The notes under the pieces are model-generated. The model saw nothing but the letters and a program-made list of their open reading frames with translations, made no database searches and was not told where the DNA came from. Below, in pieces: positions 1 through 10,864 of a stretch of 64,000 nt of DNA (its first letter is position 1; each line of letters begins with the position of its first letter). This stretch comes from Cryptomeria japonica (taxonomy: Eukaryota; Streptophyta; Pinopsida; Cupressales; Cupressaceae): positions 154,365,613 to 154,429,612 of the forward strand of contig NC_081405.1 in NCBI RefSeq assembly GCF_030272615.1, given 5' to 3'. The position numbers and the translations under genes were made by a program.

Positions 1-84
1 AAAACTAAATAATTTAGTGGGCCATTGATATAGGAAGTTGTAAAAAATAAAATAAATGGCTTGTGGTTGATGATCAAAATAACA

Positions 85-695
85 TCTTATTGGATGGACA
101 GACAAATGGACGAAATTGGACTCTCCTAACTTTATAGTGGCTTCTAATGGTGCATTGATGTTCTTGAAGTCTATAGATGCCTTGCATGAAGTAAATGCTA
201 AGACTTTGTGCAATCTATTAGATAGGGTGGTCTAGGAGGTTGGGGTTGAGAATGTTGTCGAATTTATCATGGACAACACAGTTGCATATGTCGTTGTAGG
301 CAGACTGCTTATGGAGAGACATCCTACAATTTCATGGACTCTTTGCACTACGCATTGCTTGGATTTGTTGTTAGAGGACATTGGGAAGATTGGTTGGGTC
401 AAAAGTGTGGTTGAAGATGCTAAAAATATTACCAAATTTATGTACAACCATACTTAGGTCGTTTTTTTAATGAGAAAACACACAAATGGAAAGGACGTTG
501 TGTGACCAGGAGTGACATGATTTGCTAGCCACTTCCTCACTTTGCAAAGAAATCTTGCTGCCATTTCTCATCTCAAGCAAATGTTTGTTTGATGCTCTGT
601 TGGAGTCTCCATTTTCCAAAAAAATTGAAGGGGAGAAGATTGTAAGTACTATTTTTGATGACACATTCAACAAAAATGGAGAGGAGTTAATCTGG
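85..695 (+). pseudogene. hAT transposase relic, part 1 (DUF659-type region)
   Basis: Conceptual translation in shifting frames gives the middle of a plant hAT-superfamily transposase: a WMDRQ block, then GALMFLKSIDA, ENVVEFIMDN, THCLDLLLEDIGKI and AKNITKFMYNH in order, followed by a degraded segment ending in FDDTFNKNGEELIW. These match the order of the DUF659 region of autonomous hAT elements, which cut and paste DNA in the nucleus. There is an in-frame stop near 232 and frame changes near 457-520, so it is not functional. The exon ends at a good splice donor (TGG|gtaag). Solo LTR A is inserted exactly there, and the protein resumes at about 4200. The N-terminal BED finger would lie left of the window. 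Family assignment is firm; the exact hAT subgroup is not known. Confidence 0.8.
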
Positions 696-700
696 GTAAG

Positions 701-743
701 TGTTGTGACGTTTTCACACATCGCCCCATTGCAAATGGGGACC
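701..743 (+). repeat. LTR A terminal double stem-loop
   Basis: Two adjacent short dyads open the LTR: TTGTGA with TCACA around a small loop, then CCCCATT-gca-AATGGGG. The equivalent positions in LTRs B, C, D and E also form two hairpins, with different but still complementary stems. Confidence 0.7.
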
Positions 744-1120
744 CGTGTTCTTTTGCTTTTTAGGGTTTGTTCTTTAGGTTTTTTAGGGTTTTGTTAGCTA
801 GCCTTTGCATTTTGAACGTCGCCCAGGGGATCAATAGGGTAGCAAGTCCGGCTTGAGTAAGGTCCTGATCCTGAAATTTGGCTAAGTCTGGAATGTCCTG
901 ATCCTGAAATTTGACTAAGTCTGGAAACTGAAAAACCTCCAAAAACTAGATTTTGCAATATAACTCCTGGAGGTCTGAAACCACTCTCAAACATCCTGAA
1001 AGTATATATGGAATATAACTTAAAGTATAAGAAAGAAGAAACATAGAAGGAAATGTCACTTATACTTAAATGTTATGTTCCATAAAATTTATCCTGATAG
1101 AGAGTTCGAAAAGTCAAATT

Positions 1121-1864
1121 TCGCTCGTGTCCTTCTCCAAGGGTCCAGAGCGAAAAGCGCTCCTGTCCCTCTCCAAGGGACCAGAGCGAAAATACTTATT
1201 TGAGCCATTCCTGACCGTGTTTGGACGAATTGAGACATCAAAGGCATGGTGAAGGACGAAATGAGCATGATAGAGCATCCAGACTTGATCAAAAACAATG
1301 AAATGATGAAGTTTTTGCCTAGAGGGTCAAATTCGCTCCTGTCCCTCACTGAAGGACCAGAGCGAAATTCTTCATAAGGTACGATCTGGGCAAAGATCAA
1401 GCAAGTTTTATGTTTGAAGGCAAGAAAGGAGATGAATTGAACCCATTGAAGACAAATTGAAGATTATCAAACGTCAACAAGGGACCCAAATGCCCAAGTT
1501 CGCTCCTGTCCCTCTCCAAGGGACCAGAGCGATTTTTGTCTTAGACAAATTTCTTGCCAAGTTACAATGAATTCCAAGGCATGGATGAATGAAAGGGGAC
1601 ATTACGAGACCGTTGAAGATAAATTTGGAAGTTGGCGAAGTGTGATGGAGACTACAAGTACAAATTCGCTCCTGTCCCTCTCCAAGGGACCAGGGCGATA
1701 TCACACCTAAAGGACATTTGTTTGCAGGACAAGTCGCTCAAGTTTAAAAATCCTAGCGAACATGCCAAATCCAACGTGGAGATAGAGATTTTGGACGTAA
1801 AAAATGCAAGAATCAAGACCAACATGATGGATCGCTCCTGTCCCTCTCCAAGGGACCAGAGCGA
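1121..1864 (+). repeat. 33-bp stem-loop array in LTR A (6 copies)
   Basis: Copies lie at 1121, 1158, 1333, 1500, 1666 and 1832. Each has arms TCGCTC and GAGCGA (GGGCGA in one copy), an inner stem GTCCCT/AGGGAC, and a 4-5 base loop. The last four are spaced 166-167 bp apart. The flanking bases of each unit are much less alike than the 33-bp core, so this is an old tandem repeat in which only the stem-loop stays recognisable. LTR B has the same array with more copies. Confidence 0.85.
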
Positions 1865-2190
1865 TGAGGTACGTATCTTCCATTTTCAAGTTTTGGCGCC
1901 CAAAGCAAGTATTTTTGAATTTATTTTAAATGCTAAAAGTCGATATGTTTCAAAAATTTAATGAAAATTAGCATTTAACTATTCCGCTTGGTATCAATTA
2001 ATTATTTTGCCTTGTAAAAAATCGAAATTTATTAATTAAAAATGAAAGGCATTTAATAATTAATTAATTAATTAATAAAAAAATCAAATGGAGTGTTTGG
2101 TTTGGAGAGTCGGCCTTGTTATTTATGAAAAAAATCGTTTTTTTGCTATATTTTTACAAAAGTCGGCCTTGGAGAATAAGAGGTGAGCGC

Positions 2191-2197
2191 TATAAAG
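2191..2197 (+). promoter_or_regulatory. TATA box P1 of LTR A
   Basis: TATAAAG lies within the block GAGCGC-TATAAA-GGGAGAGTG. The same block occurs in LTR B (53192-53199), where it precedes the long ORF by about 550 bp. Confidence 0.55.
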
Positions 2198-2699
2198 GGA
2201 GAGTGAAAATTGTTATTTTCACATCATTATTTGTCATTTCTTACATGCGATCTTGAGGAAGACAAAGGAAAGTGCGAAGTTGTATTCAAGGAGCGAATTT
2301 CATTTCAAGTTAGAAGGCGCTAGTAACTTCCAAGGTGGTGCGAATCTATATTGGGCGAACTTGCCAAGGTGTTAGAGGATCAAGTCAAGGACAAGAGGGT
2401 GGCGAAATTGATATTTTGAAGAAGGAGATCACGTTGAAGCCATCTAATTTTGATTTTGCCTATTCCTTGTTTTGCATTTTAGAGTTAGGCTCTCAAGAGA
2501 GGTATGGCGATATGGATTTATTGTAGCTTAAATTTTGAATTCATAGCTCAATAGTCGTTTTTAGGAAATGATTAATAAAGGACTTATCATTAAGTTTCTT
2601 AAAATTTGCTCTCTAATTTATGTTATGTATTGCAAAGTCATGGTACTAATTTTGAAATGTTGTGTAGGCATCAAATGGAGATCTCTTCAAGGAAAATCA

Positions 2700-2750
2700 A
2701 GCCGGATCCAGGACGGTCTTCGCCAGGACGGTCTTCGCCAGGACGATCAA
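2700..2750 (+). repeat. 15-bp tandem repeat in the ORF-replacement segment of LTR A
   Basis: GGACGGTCTTCGCCA is repeated about 2.5 times. It lies in the stretch that replaces the long ORF of LTR B. A short open frame crosses it, but nothing supports a protein. Confidence 0.6.
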
Positions 2751-3143
2751 GTAAGGACATGGGCAACCTCTTTCAATCCAACGTTCCAGGGCGAGGTACA
2801 TCATCATCCTGCACATCAAGGACACAAGGAGTTAGAACAAGGGCTCGTTGAAGAAGTAAATAGTCCAGATGAATTAATTAAAGCAAGCTTCTCAACAACA
2901 TGAAGTTGAATATCTACCAAAGTACAAGTGTCAAATGAGGTGGCATCCTAGTCATCACGTCTCCAATCAGTGAGGTCCATCTCAGCATGTCCAGATTCAA
3001 TGTACTTAACTCATGGAAGGTGGCACAAACTCCAATGTACCTACCCCAGCTATCCATTGGTCGATTTTTCTAGAAGGGACATGTGTCCAAGCAATACAAT
3101 TTTATCATTGGTCAAGCATTAAATGTTATGTAATGGTTGTAAC

Positions 3144-3232
3144 AAACCCTAATTAGGGTTTTCATTGTTGTATCTTGGCCATTGATCTTGAATTGATCTA
3201 AGCCATCAAATTGTATTGTGGGCACTATATAA
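3144..3232 (+). promoter_or_regulatory. Telo-box palindrome and TATA box P2 of LTR A
   Basis: AAACCCTAATTAGGGTTTT (3144-3162) is a near-perfect palindrome of the plant telo-box. A TATATAA box follows at 3226-3232. The same pair, about 65-75 bp apart, occurs in LTR B (57074-57163) and LTR E (29460-29549). This second TATA box is the likely start region for genomic-length RNA. Confidence 0.5.
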
Positions 3233-4101
3233 GCCCAGGCATTTCATTTGTAAAGGCTAATTAGCAATAAGTTAGAGATAGCATGTAAATAGTTGGAAGA
3301 GTTAGAATATAGTTGATAGAATAGTAATTAGAGTAGAATAGGAGGACAAGGCAAGAAATTGTTGCCATTGATTGTAAACAGACTCCATTTTCATTGAAGT
3401 AATGGTGAAATATGTCGTTTTCTTGCAATTTGCATGGTTTCTTGTTGAGTCTTCAATCTTAGATGGTAGATGATTAGATGAATGGAGGAAATGTGATTGA
3501 TTGATGGTGGAATTCGTATATCCATACTACTAGCAGTTTGTTGATTGCAGACTCGCCTTGTGTAGTCAACTGGAATCATTTAGCTTAAGCTCAATTTCAA
3601 TTTGTCGCTTCTTCATTGATATGCATCAACTTGGATGGTGTCTATGCCTGCGGTGATGATTTGAACATCATAAAGCTTCCCTTAGAAGATCGCACTAGTC
3701 TTGTGGAGATGGTCCATTGATGTCAAAACAAGACCTAGTTAGAGTTTCATCAAAATCAATCATTGCTCCTACATTCTTGGTATTAGGATTAGATCCTCTC
3801 TTCGCCCTTATCCTTTTTCCATTTTTTTTCAAATCTAAGTTAGTCAGAGCCTGTGTCCAGCAAAGCAGATCGGAAGTTCAATCATCACATGTAAGTCCCC
3901 TTGTGATTCCAACAAATCACATCACACCACGAAGAGCTTATCCACACGTAGAGACCCTACCAAAAGAACCTTGGAGTCTTCCTAACTGATCCTTTATGCG
4001 AATCTTCAGCAGTTAGAGACTATTTTCTCAAGAGAGGATAAGATGCCTTTAGGTATTTTATTCTGTGTATGATGGTGTACAAAATACACGTCAACAGTAA
4101 G

Positions 4102-5112
4102 TAACAAACACAAACATAAACTTTATACAAAATAATCTATTTGCTGTTTTTTTAGGGGTTAATTTGGTAATAATTTAAATTTTGTTTTCAATTTTTAGGT
4201 AACGAGACCTTTAGTTAGGGTTTCTTTTATGATGGATGGAGAGGGCATGCCAATGGGTTTTCTTTATGAGGCCATGGATAGGGCCAAAGAGGCCATATTG
4301 CATTACTATGGTGGAAACAAGAGAAGATAGGAACTCATTTGGCGCATCATTGATCGTAGATGGACAAATCAACTCCACTAGCCGATACATGCCTTGGCCT
4401 ACTACTTGAACCCAAAATTAATTCTATGATACATTTAAGGCTGGTGAGGAGGTCATGGCAGGTGTTATTACATGCATTGATAAGATGGTGCTGTATTGTG
4501 ACATGAAAAACAAACTTCTTGATGAGTTAGAGGTGAGATTTCCTATATCTTATTTATGAATTTGGCAACGTTGACTCTCTAGAAACATCCATTTTACATA
4601 CACAGTAAGTAATTTTTTATTTTTGATCTATCCATTCAAGGTCTACAAGGCTATGGAGGGGAGACTTTTTTTTTCAACTCAAGCAATTGATATGATTGAA
4701 AAACAATCGGGTAAAAATTTTAGTTCAATACTACAAGAAAAAAATAGAAACTTGATTCTTATATTTTTAAATGTTTTTTTTTTTTGTAAATTTAAGGTGG
4801 GAGATTTATGGTGCCGGCACACGAAATCTTCAAAAGATAGCCATTTGTATTGTGTCCCAGCCATGTAGTGCTTCCGGTTGTGAACAAAATTGGAGATTAT
4901 TTTAAAACATTCACACAAAGAAGAGAAATAGGTAGACCTAACAATGCCTCAATGATCTTGCCCTTGTTTGGTACAACCTCTGCCTTTGAACTAGAAAGTT
5001 GGAGGGCATTTCACATAAATCCATTGACTTGGATGATATTGATCCTTTTGGTGATTTTGTTCTTAATTTTCATGATGCTCACTGTTAAATTGCTTATCTA
5101 GAAACTATATTC
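4102..5112 (+). pseudogene. hAT transposase relic, part 2 (C-terminal region with dimerisation motif)
   Basis: This continues the relic broken by LTR A. After an intron (donor gtaagtaac at 4097, acceptor tttttag near 4199) the frame reads VTRPLVRVL, MGFLYEAMDRAKEAI, IIDRRWTNQLH and ALAYYLNPKL. A second intron-like gap follows, then WEIYGAGT, LQKIAI and SQPCSASGCEQNWRLF at about 4799-4900. The last block is the hAT C-terminal dimerisation signature (CSASGCERNWS in active relatives). Stops at about 4329 and 4379 and just after RLF show it is dead. No terminal inverted repeat or 8-bp TSD could be placed, so the end of the transposon is uncertain. Confidence 0.78.
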
Positions 5113-5621
5113 GTCAATTCTTAATTTAAGATCTGTAAGCAATGACTAGTGCATGGCATAACTATCTAGTTTATGGATCATATTCTCATAATTCCTATGT
5201 CTTGTGCTAATAGAGTTATAAATTATTCTCCATTGCCTCATGGAAGTTATCCACGATTTGCACTGCCCCCCTTGCTGCCAATGCCTCACCTTTCTTTTCC
5301 TAGGGTAATATTACTACTTAATCTTCTTTAAATCCTCATGGTCACTCAAATAATTGCTCAACAATCAGCCATCATTTTGGCAAATGAAAATGTAATGTCC
5401 CTACTAGTTAGGGATCACTATCCTGCAAAATAGATTGTTAGAAATACAACAAATATACATATATAACTAATTTAACTTGCAATTTAACCTTAAAATACTT
5501 AATTAACACTAATCACAATTCTTATCTAATACTTCATCAACATAATCATAATTTTAATCTAATAAAAAAGGATACGAATGCCATACAAAGTATGTCCTTA
5601 GGCGGCCGTGAAGCTCGCCTT

Positions 5622-5882
5622 CTTGGAACCCATCTTGGTTCCAAGCCCTCCAGGAAGTCAAAGGTGAATTCGACTCCTGTCTTGAATGTAATTTCTTACA
5701 TCCAAGCCCTCCAGGAAATCGAAGGTTATTTCGATTCCTGTCTTGGGTGTAAACTCTTACGCCCAAGCCCTCCAAGGAAGACCATGTGTCATTCCTTGCC
5801 TTGGGTGATGCATCCCATCACCCAAGTCCTCGGAGTGGACCGGCCAGATCCATCTCCTCTTGGTTGAACTTAATCAACCAAG
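5622..5882. repeat. Ladder of five 60-bp units, each with a different self-complementary stem
   Basis: Hairpins occur at 5622-5645, 5681-5706, 5742-5767, 5800-5826 and 5859-5882, spaced 58-61 bp. All share an outer CTTG/CAAG. The inner stems differ but pair with themselves: GAACC/GGTTC, AATGTAA/TTACATC, GGTGTAA/TTACGCC, GGTGATG/CATCACC and GTTGA/TCAAC. Second, smaller dyads (CAGGA...TCCTG) lie between the first units, next to the shared AAGCCCTCCA. Confidence 0.8.
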
Positions 5883-5940
5883 CCCTACATATGCATATCA
5901 ATAATCAGTATATATACTGCCCTAGGGATTTTCATAATCC

Positions 5941-5993
5941 CTCCCTTAGACTAAGGGAGTTTCCTCCCTTAGACTAAGGGAGTTTCCTCCCTA
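5941..5993. repeat. Duplicated palindrome in LTR I
   Basis: CTCCCTTAGACTAAGGGAG occurs twice in tandem with a 25-bp period, joined by TTTC. Each copy is a foldback on its own. Confidence 0.75.
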
Positions 5994-6972
5994 TAGCCTC
6001 CAACATGTGTTTACATTTGCATTTATAATACACTTTGATGATTTAGTACTATTTTATTTCCTAATCCACATTTTATGTTAACATGTATTCCTAATGTATT
6101 CTTTAACATATATACATATCAAATGTACCCTATCATTGTTAACATATGCATTACACCTTCCTTGATAACATCTATATTACTTAATCAGTCCCTATGTGTA
6201 GATTAGTATATTAATTAATTGTATTCATTAATGCACACATTTTTAGCCTTAATATACTCTTACCAACACTCAATGAAATATATATTAATTATCATACTCA
6301 GTAAATGGTAATTTTAATGCATATTACTACTGCCTTAACACATTCCTTATCTATGTTCAATAAACACTATAAGTTTAATCAACATTAATATATTAGTTGT
6401 TTATAATATATTATACCTTACCTCTTACCTGCTGGTCACGAAAGTCTGCTCCCGAATGCTCTCCCGTGCCCCCTCCTCTCTTGCCTCTGCCTACACAGCT
6501 ATCCTTTCTAATCAATGGTGATCTCACTAGATGTTTTTGATTCCTTACCTTTATATCTCTCAATATGAGGGAGAGGTCACACCTCTTCATCATGTATGCC
6601 CTTTGGCAAGAGACATACCCGTTCACCATTAGCACCCTTTGAAAGAGTGCAACTCTTCATTATTTCTACCCTTTGAAAGGGACACAACCTTTCGTAATCA
6701 GATCTGCACTTATTATTTAAATCAGATCTGCACTTCTCATTTCCAATTTATCCTCCCTCTCAAATGAGGTTCTCTTATCTTTTTTATATCTCATTGTTGA
6801 GGGAGTCACAACTTTTCCTTTCATGTCTTTTGACTTTTCATTAACTTAATTAATTTTTAATTAGTCGTATTTAATTATATTATTTTATATTTTAATTTAA
6901 TTTTTAATGTTTTAATTTTATTATTATCATTTATTATTAAATTCTATTTCGAAGTGGAGACATTACAGAAAA

Positions 6973-7994
6973 CAATTGGAATGAAATCCTACTTGGAGAA
7001 AAATTAGCAAAAGCGAATGCCATTGTGACCCTTTTTACACCATAGAAGCAGAAATCATGGATATTGAAAATAACCTACTATAATTTTGATTTTTTCAAGA
7101 AATCCATCTTTGTGATTTTATAACAATTTTTTTCCTGAAAATTTTCTTAGAGATCATTTGAATTGCAATTTATTGCAAGCTTTAATGATTTTGACACATT
7201 TTTGGGCGATTTTGATTTTATGGGGCAATTTTTTTGTCATCAAAAGGGTGTTCAATTTATTCATTTGTTTGCATGTTGCTGTTTTGTTTTTACATTTGTT
7301 TGGACCGTGGCTATTTTGTGATCTGAATGATTTGGTTGCTAATATTTTCAGAGGACATCAGAACTCTTGGTAGCCTTGATTGCCAAGTTGTTTGGTTTGT
7401 TGGTTATCCAAAGACTGATTGGCTTAAGGCATTTTACGCAGTGCTCCCTGATAGTCTAACCTCTTCTATTCTTTCTGCTTTGGTCTCTCTTCATGTGCTG
7501 CTTGTCGTTTTTTCTGCTGGAGCAGAGCATTTTTAAGTAGAGTTTGGAGATTTTGAGGACTGTAGAAGGTAAAGTACATACTTTCAATGGATTGTAACTG
7601 AAAATTTGAAACTATTAGTATTTGTATCTTGTTATCTTCTATGTACTATGCAGTGTGCAACATAATCAGTGATATTAACATAAATGAAAAATATACAAAA
7701 TCCAAAATTCATGGGGTAAATATTATTTATTTGTTCATCATATCTCTATGCTACTAAAATGTGCTCCTTTTTATTTTGTGTTTTTCTCTGTTCTTTGAAA
7801 ATTTCATTTTTCCCAATTAAATCCCTATTTTTTTGAAAAACCTTTATCTTTTGGTTTGCCCTTTCTCTTTTTTTCTTCCCAAAATGATGCTGCTATGCTC
7901 CATGCAATCCACAACAGTGTCAAATTCCTAAATGAAAATATTGTAGGCCATGGAACTCCAAAACCTAGTCACAAACAAAGCAATTGGCTTTATG
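6973..7994. other. No recognisable feature
   Basis: A/T-rich host sequence between solo LTRs I and C. Short open frames at 7158-7536 and 7856-8050 resemble nothing I know and lack codon-like character. No exon of the hydrolase gene was recognised. Confidence 0.5.
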
Positions 7995-8199
7995 GAAAGT
8001 GTTGTGCGTTTTGCACACACGCCCCTATTTTAGGGGACCCCCGTGTTTGAGTGTGGTCTGTCTGATGGAGATAGAGGCTCAGGATGGAAAACCTCTGCAA
8101 TTGCTAGTTAAATCCTGATAGAAAGTTGGGCATTTTCTTTTGTAGTTTCAGAAGTAACTAAAAAGTTCTCATTTCTTTTAAAACCACCGAGTTTCTCCC

Positions 8200-9460
8200 T
8201 CAAGGCAAACAGTGAACTTAGCAAAGGCGTTTGAAGAAATTGCAAAGTTCGGCATTGTAGTGAACTTTGCAAGAACGAAACTTAAAATCCCTCATTTTTC
8301 TGTGAATGGCCGAATTTGCAAGCAAGAGAGCCAAGTTTTAAAATCACACTTCTTCAATCAATGGCCGCATTTGGTTAAGTCAGGCGAGTAAGCAAAAGTT
8401 CGAACATTTTCATCAAGGTGGCCGAATTTCACTAAGTGCGAAGGGTCGAAAGAGAAACTGGACACATTTACTGGTTTTGCAAGATATCGTGAAAGCTGCA
8501 CATTTTCGATAAAATATCTGATTTTCATCAACAAAGAAAGGAGGCGTTTAAAATCGTGGGGCATAAAATCGCCCATTTCAGGTGAAATTTCTGAATCAAA
8601 AAGGGTGTTTAAAAATGAGAGTTCGACGATTTTGCCCAATCTCACCAAATGCCCGAGTTTAGCGAAGCACAAAAACACGTGGTTTGGTAAAAATGGCTGA
8701 AATTTCATATTAACCAGGGCATAAAATCCAAGTTTGTACATTCCAGTTGAAAGGCTCAAGTTTTTGTGAAGAGGGCATTTAAAACAAAGGGGTGAAATAA
8801 TAAAAATTGCACTTTTTTAATGAAAATCTTGAGTTCACTTGCGAAATGAGCAAAAGAAACGCCTAAATAAAGTTTAGCATTTTAAAATGAAAATCGCATG
8901 TTCTTGCCCTAAAGTGCAAATTTCGGTTCTTTTTGCAAGTTTGCAAGTATTAAAATATTCGCACAAATCGCGTAAAAAGGCCGAAATTTCCCCTTAGTCG
9001 CCCAAGTGAGTGCAAATGAAAAGTGAAAGGGGGGCGAAAAAGTATAAGGGCACCTTTCTTTTTTAAAAATCTTGCAATTTGGCTATAAAGCTGAGTTCTC
9101 TCCAACAAAGCGGTAAAGTGCATTTAAAAAGGTTACAGAGTCGAATTCACTTAGACAAAGTGAAAGTTCGCATTTTTCCCTTAAAGGCCGAAATTTCGCC
9201 TAAAAGGGGGGGGAATGACAAAAGGCCAATAACCAAGATGTTTAAAGCGATTTTTGCATTTCACCTCTAATAGCTGAAATTTTCCCTCATTAGGCAAACT
9301 AAGGGAAACATTAAGTGAAATCATAAAAAAGGGGACTTTCTCACTTTTTTCCTCAAAAAGCCTAACTTTTCCCCTTTAAGTGGCGCAATTTTAAGTCGAA
9401 AATGAAAAGAGGTAAAATGGTTCGAATTGTTTAATGGCAAACATCTTTCATCTTCGCCGA
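8200..9460 (+). repeat. Degenerate short-period repeat array in U3 of LTR C
   Basis: Many imperfect copies of a roughly 40-bp theme containing GCCGAAATTT, TTTGCAAG and GGGCATTTAAAA occur here. Copies differ a lot, so the period is approximate. The U3 side of LTR D shows a similar theme in the opposite orientation. Confidence 0.55.
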
Positions 9461-10047
9461 AGCAAAACCCAACATTGCCTAAGAAATTTAATATTTGTTA
9501 AAATTATTTAATTTTTTCAAAATGATTAATACAGGCCGAAATTGATTGTTTTTAGATTGTGATTGACGCCATTGGAAAGATACGAGGTGAAAACTCAAGG
9601 CTCAGATTGAAGATGTGATCGCAATTAAAGTCGGGAAGCGAAGATGCAGGAACGCAAGATCAAAATGGCAATTACGGGGAATGCGCCACCACCTGAACCA
9701 GCAAGATTGAAGACAAAAGAGCACACAAAATGCTACAAATATGCATTCTTAGAAATGCACAATTGGAATTAATTCTAGAAAGACAGTTTGTAAAAATTGA
9801 AATTGTTTAATGTTCATGACTACCTGTGGGCCCTGTTTAATGAATTTAAAGTGAGGGGACACAGGTCAGTTATTTCCAACTAGTGGATTGACTTGAATTG
9901 ATGCCAAACAATTGTAGGTAGTTGAGAAAGTGGTTGGGAGGATACTTGAGGATTAAATAGGCATGGGTTAAAGCTGCCAAGTTCTAGAAGGCAGATCGAG
10001 ACTGTTGGATGCAGTCAATCCTGGCCTTTGATTCAATTTGTAAAATC

Positions 10048-10055
10048 TATAAAAG
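10048..10055 (+). promoter_or_regulatory. TATA box of LTR C
   Basis: TATAAAAG, followed by GGTAGGATGCCTC. LTR D has the mirror copy (cttttata at 49149-49156). Confidence 0.6.
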
Positions 10056-10864
10056 GTAGGATGCCTCTCATTTTTAAGGGTTAGAAGGTTAGATTTTTAG
10101 ACTCTTAGAGGTTAGAATTAGTTAGATTATTAGGAGTAGCATAGAACTGCTGCATAAATTGTTGTAATGGCAGCTGAAGCAAATATATGAACATTGAATA
10201 TGGTGTTTGTTGTCTTTGTTTTCTTCTGTTTGCATGGTTTCCCTTCAGTTGGTTAGTTAGAGTTCATTGATTTTAATAGCGAAGTGTGGGGGGTATTTGA
10301 TGCATTTCAGGTTCATACCATTGGGGACCTGCTGATTGTAGGTCACCGTGTATGGTTAGTTTGAACCCAAAATTGTGCTTAGTTCAAATGTAGGAATTTG
10401 TTTTAGATTGCGCCAAAGTTGGGTGCCTGGATGAATTTGAAAATCCTTCATCTCCTTAGAGATTGCACTGTTCTTGTCGAGTTGTGAGGGTGTCTCTGGT
10501 GAAACAAGAATTGGTTATGGAAATCTGTCTAGCCGCAACACTAGTCATTACTATCATTGCACTTAGGATCCCTAAACCCTTCTCTTTTGATTTTATTTTT
10601 CCCAACTTGAGAATCAGCATCGTTGGATGGAGACCAGCTTGTTGTAAACGTAAGGCCCCTTGTGTTTCCAACAAAACACATTAAATCCTTGAGCTATCCC
10701 GTAGTCATGACCTGACGATTGGAACCTTGAGGTTGTCCCCTTTGATCAGCTGAAACAGCATTAGGGATTCCTTACACGAGAGGATAGGATACTCAGCAAG
10801 AACATTCTATTCTGCATTGACCGGAGAGAGTTGGTTATCCGACTTTAGACATGTCAACAGAAAG

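Larger units (their letters stand above)
701..4096 (+). mobile_element. Solo LTR A (TGTTGTG...CAACA family, ORF-less)
   Basis: The unit begins TGTTGTGACG and ends ACGTCAACA. It is flanked by a perfect 5-bp duplication gtaag (696-700 and 4097-4101). No second LTR, primer-binding site or pol lies inside, so it is a solo LTR. Its start, 33-bp stem-loop array, TATA box, telo-box palindrome and 3' end align in order with LTR B at 50652-58024. The long ORF of B is missing, and a short unrelated segment (about 2672-2940) sits in its place. It interrupts the hAT relic at a splice donor. Boundaries are firm because of the TSD; calling it Ty3/gypsy rests on similarity to the LTR of element E. Confidence 0.88.
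5391..6967. mobile_element. Solo LTR I (TGTAATGTCCC...GACATTACA)
   Basis: It starts TGTAATGTCCC and ends GACATTACA, an inverted terminal match of about 9 bp, and is flanked by gaaaa on both sides (5386-5390, 6968-6972). It contains no internal domain, so it is a solo LTR. The termini resemble those of the LTR at 62028-63734, which is followed by a tRNA-Met-type primer-binding site, so a related LTR-retrotransposon family is likely. The interior carries an unusual ladder of stem-loops. Confidence 0.85.
8000..10859 (+). mobile_element. Solo LTR C (TGTTGTGCG...CAACA)
   Basis: It begins TGTTGTGCG and ends ACATGTCAACA, with a perfect gaaag TSD (7995-7999, 10860-10864). It carries the double terminal hairpin (TTGTGC/GCACA, then CCCCTA/TAGGGG), a degenerate U3 array, and a TATAAAAG box at 10048-10055. 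Like LTR D it has no long ORF and no 33-bp stem-loop array, so C and D form a subgroup distinct from A, B and E. Confidence 0.85.

Noticed and set aside
3144-3162. Interstitial telomere repeat
   Set aside because: Only one telo-box and its inverse, conserved at the same LTR position in three loci. A promoter motif fits better than telomeric DNA.
7320-7540. Possible exon after TTTTCAG at 7352
   Set aside because: The open frame has no similarity to hydrolase N-termini or any family I know, and no good donor follows.
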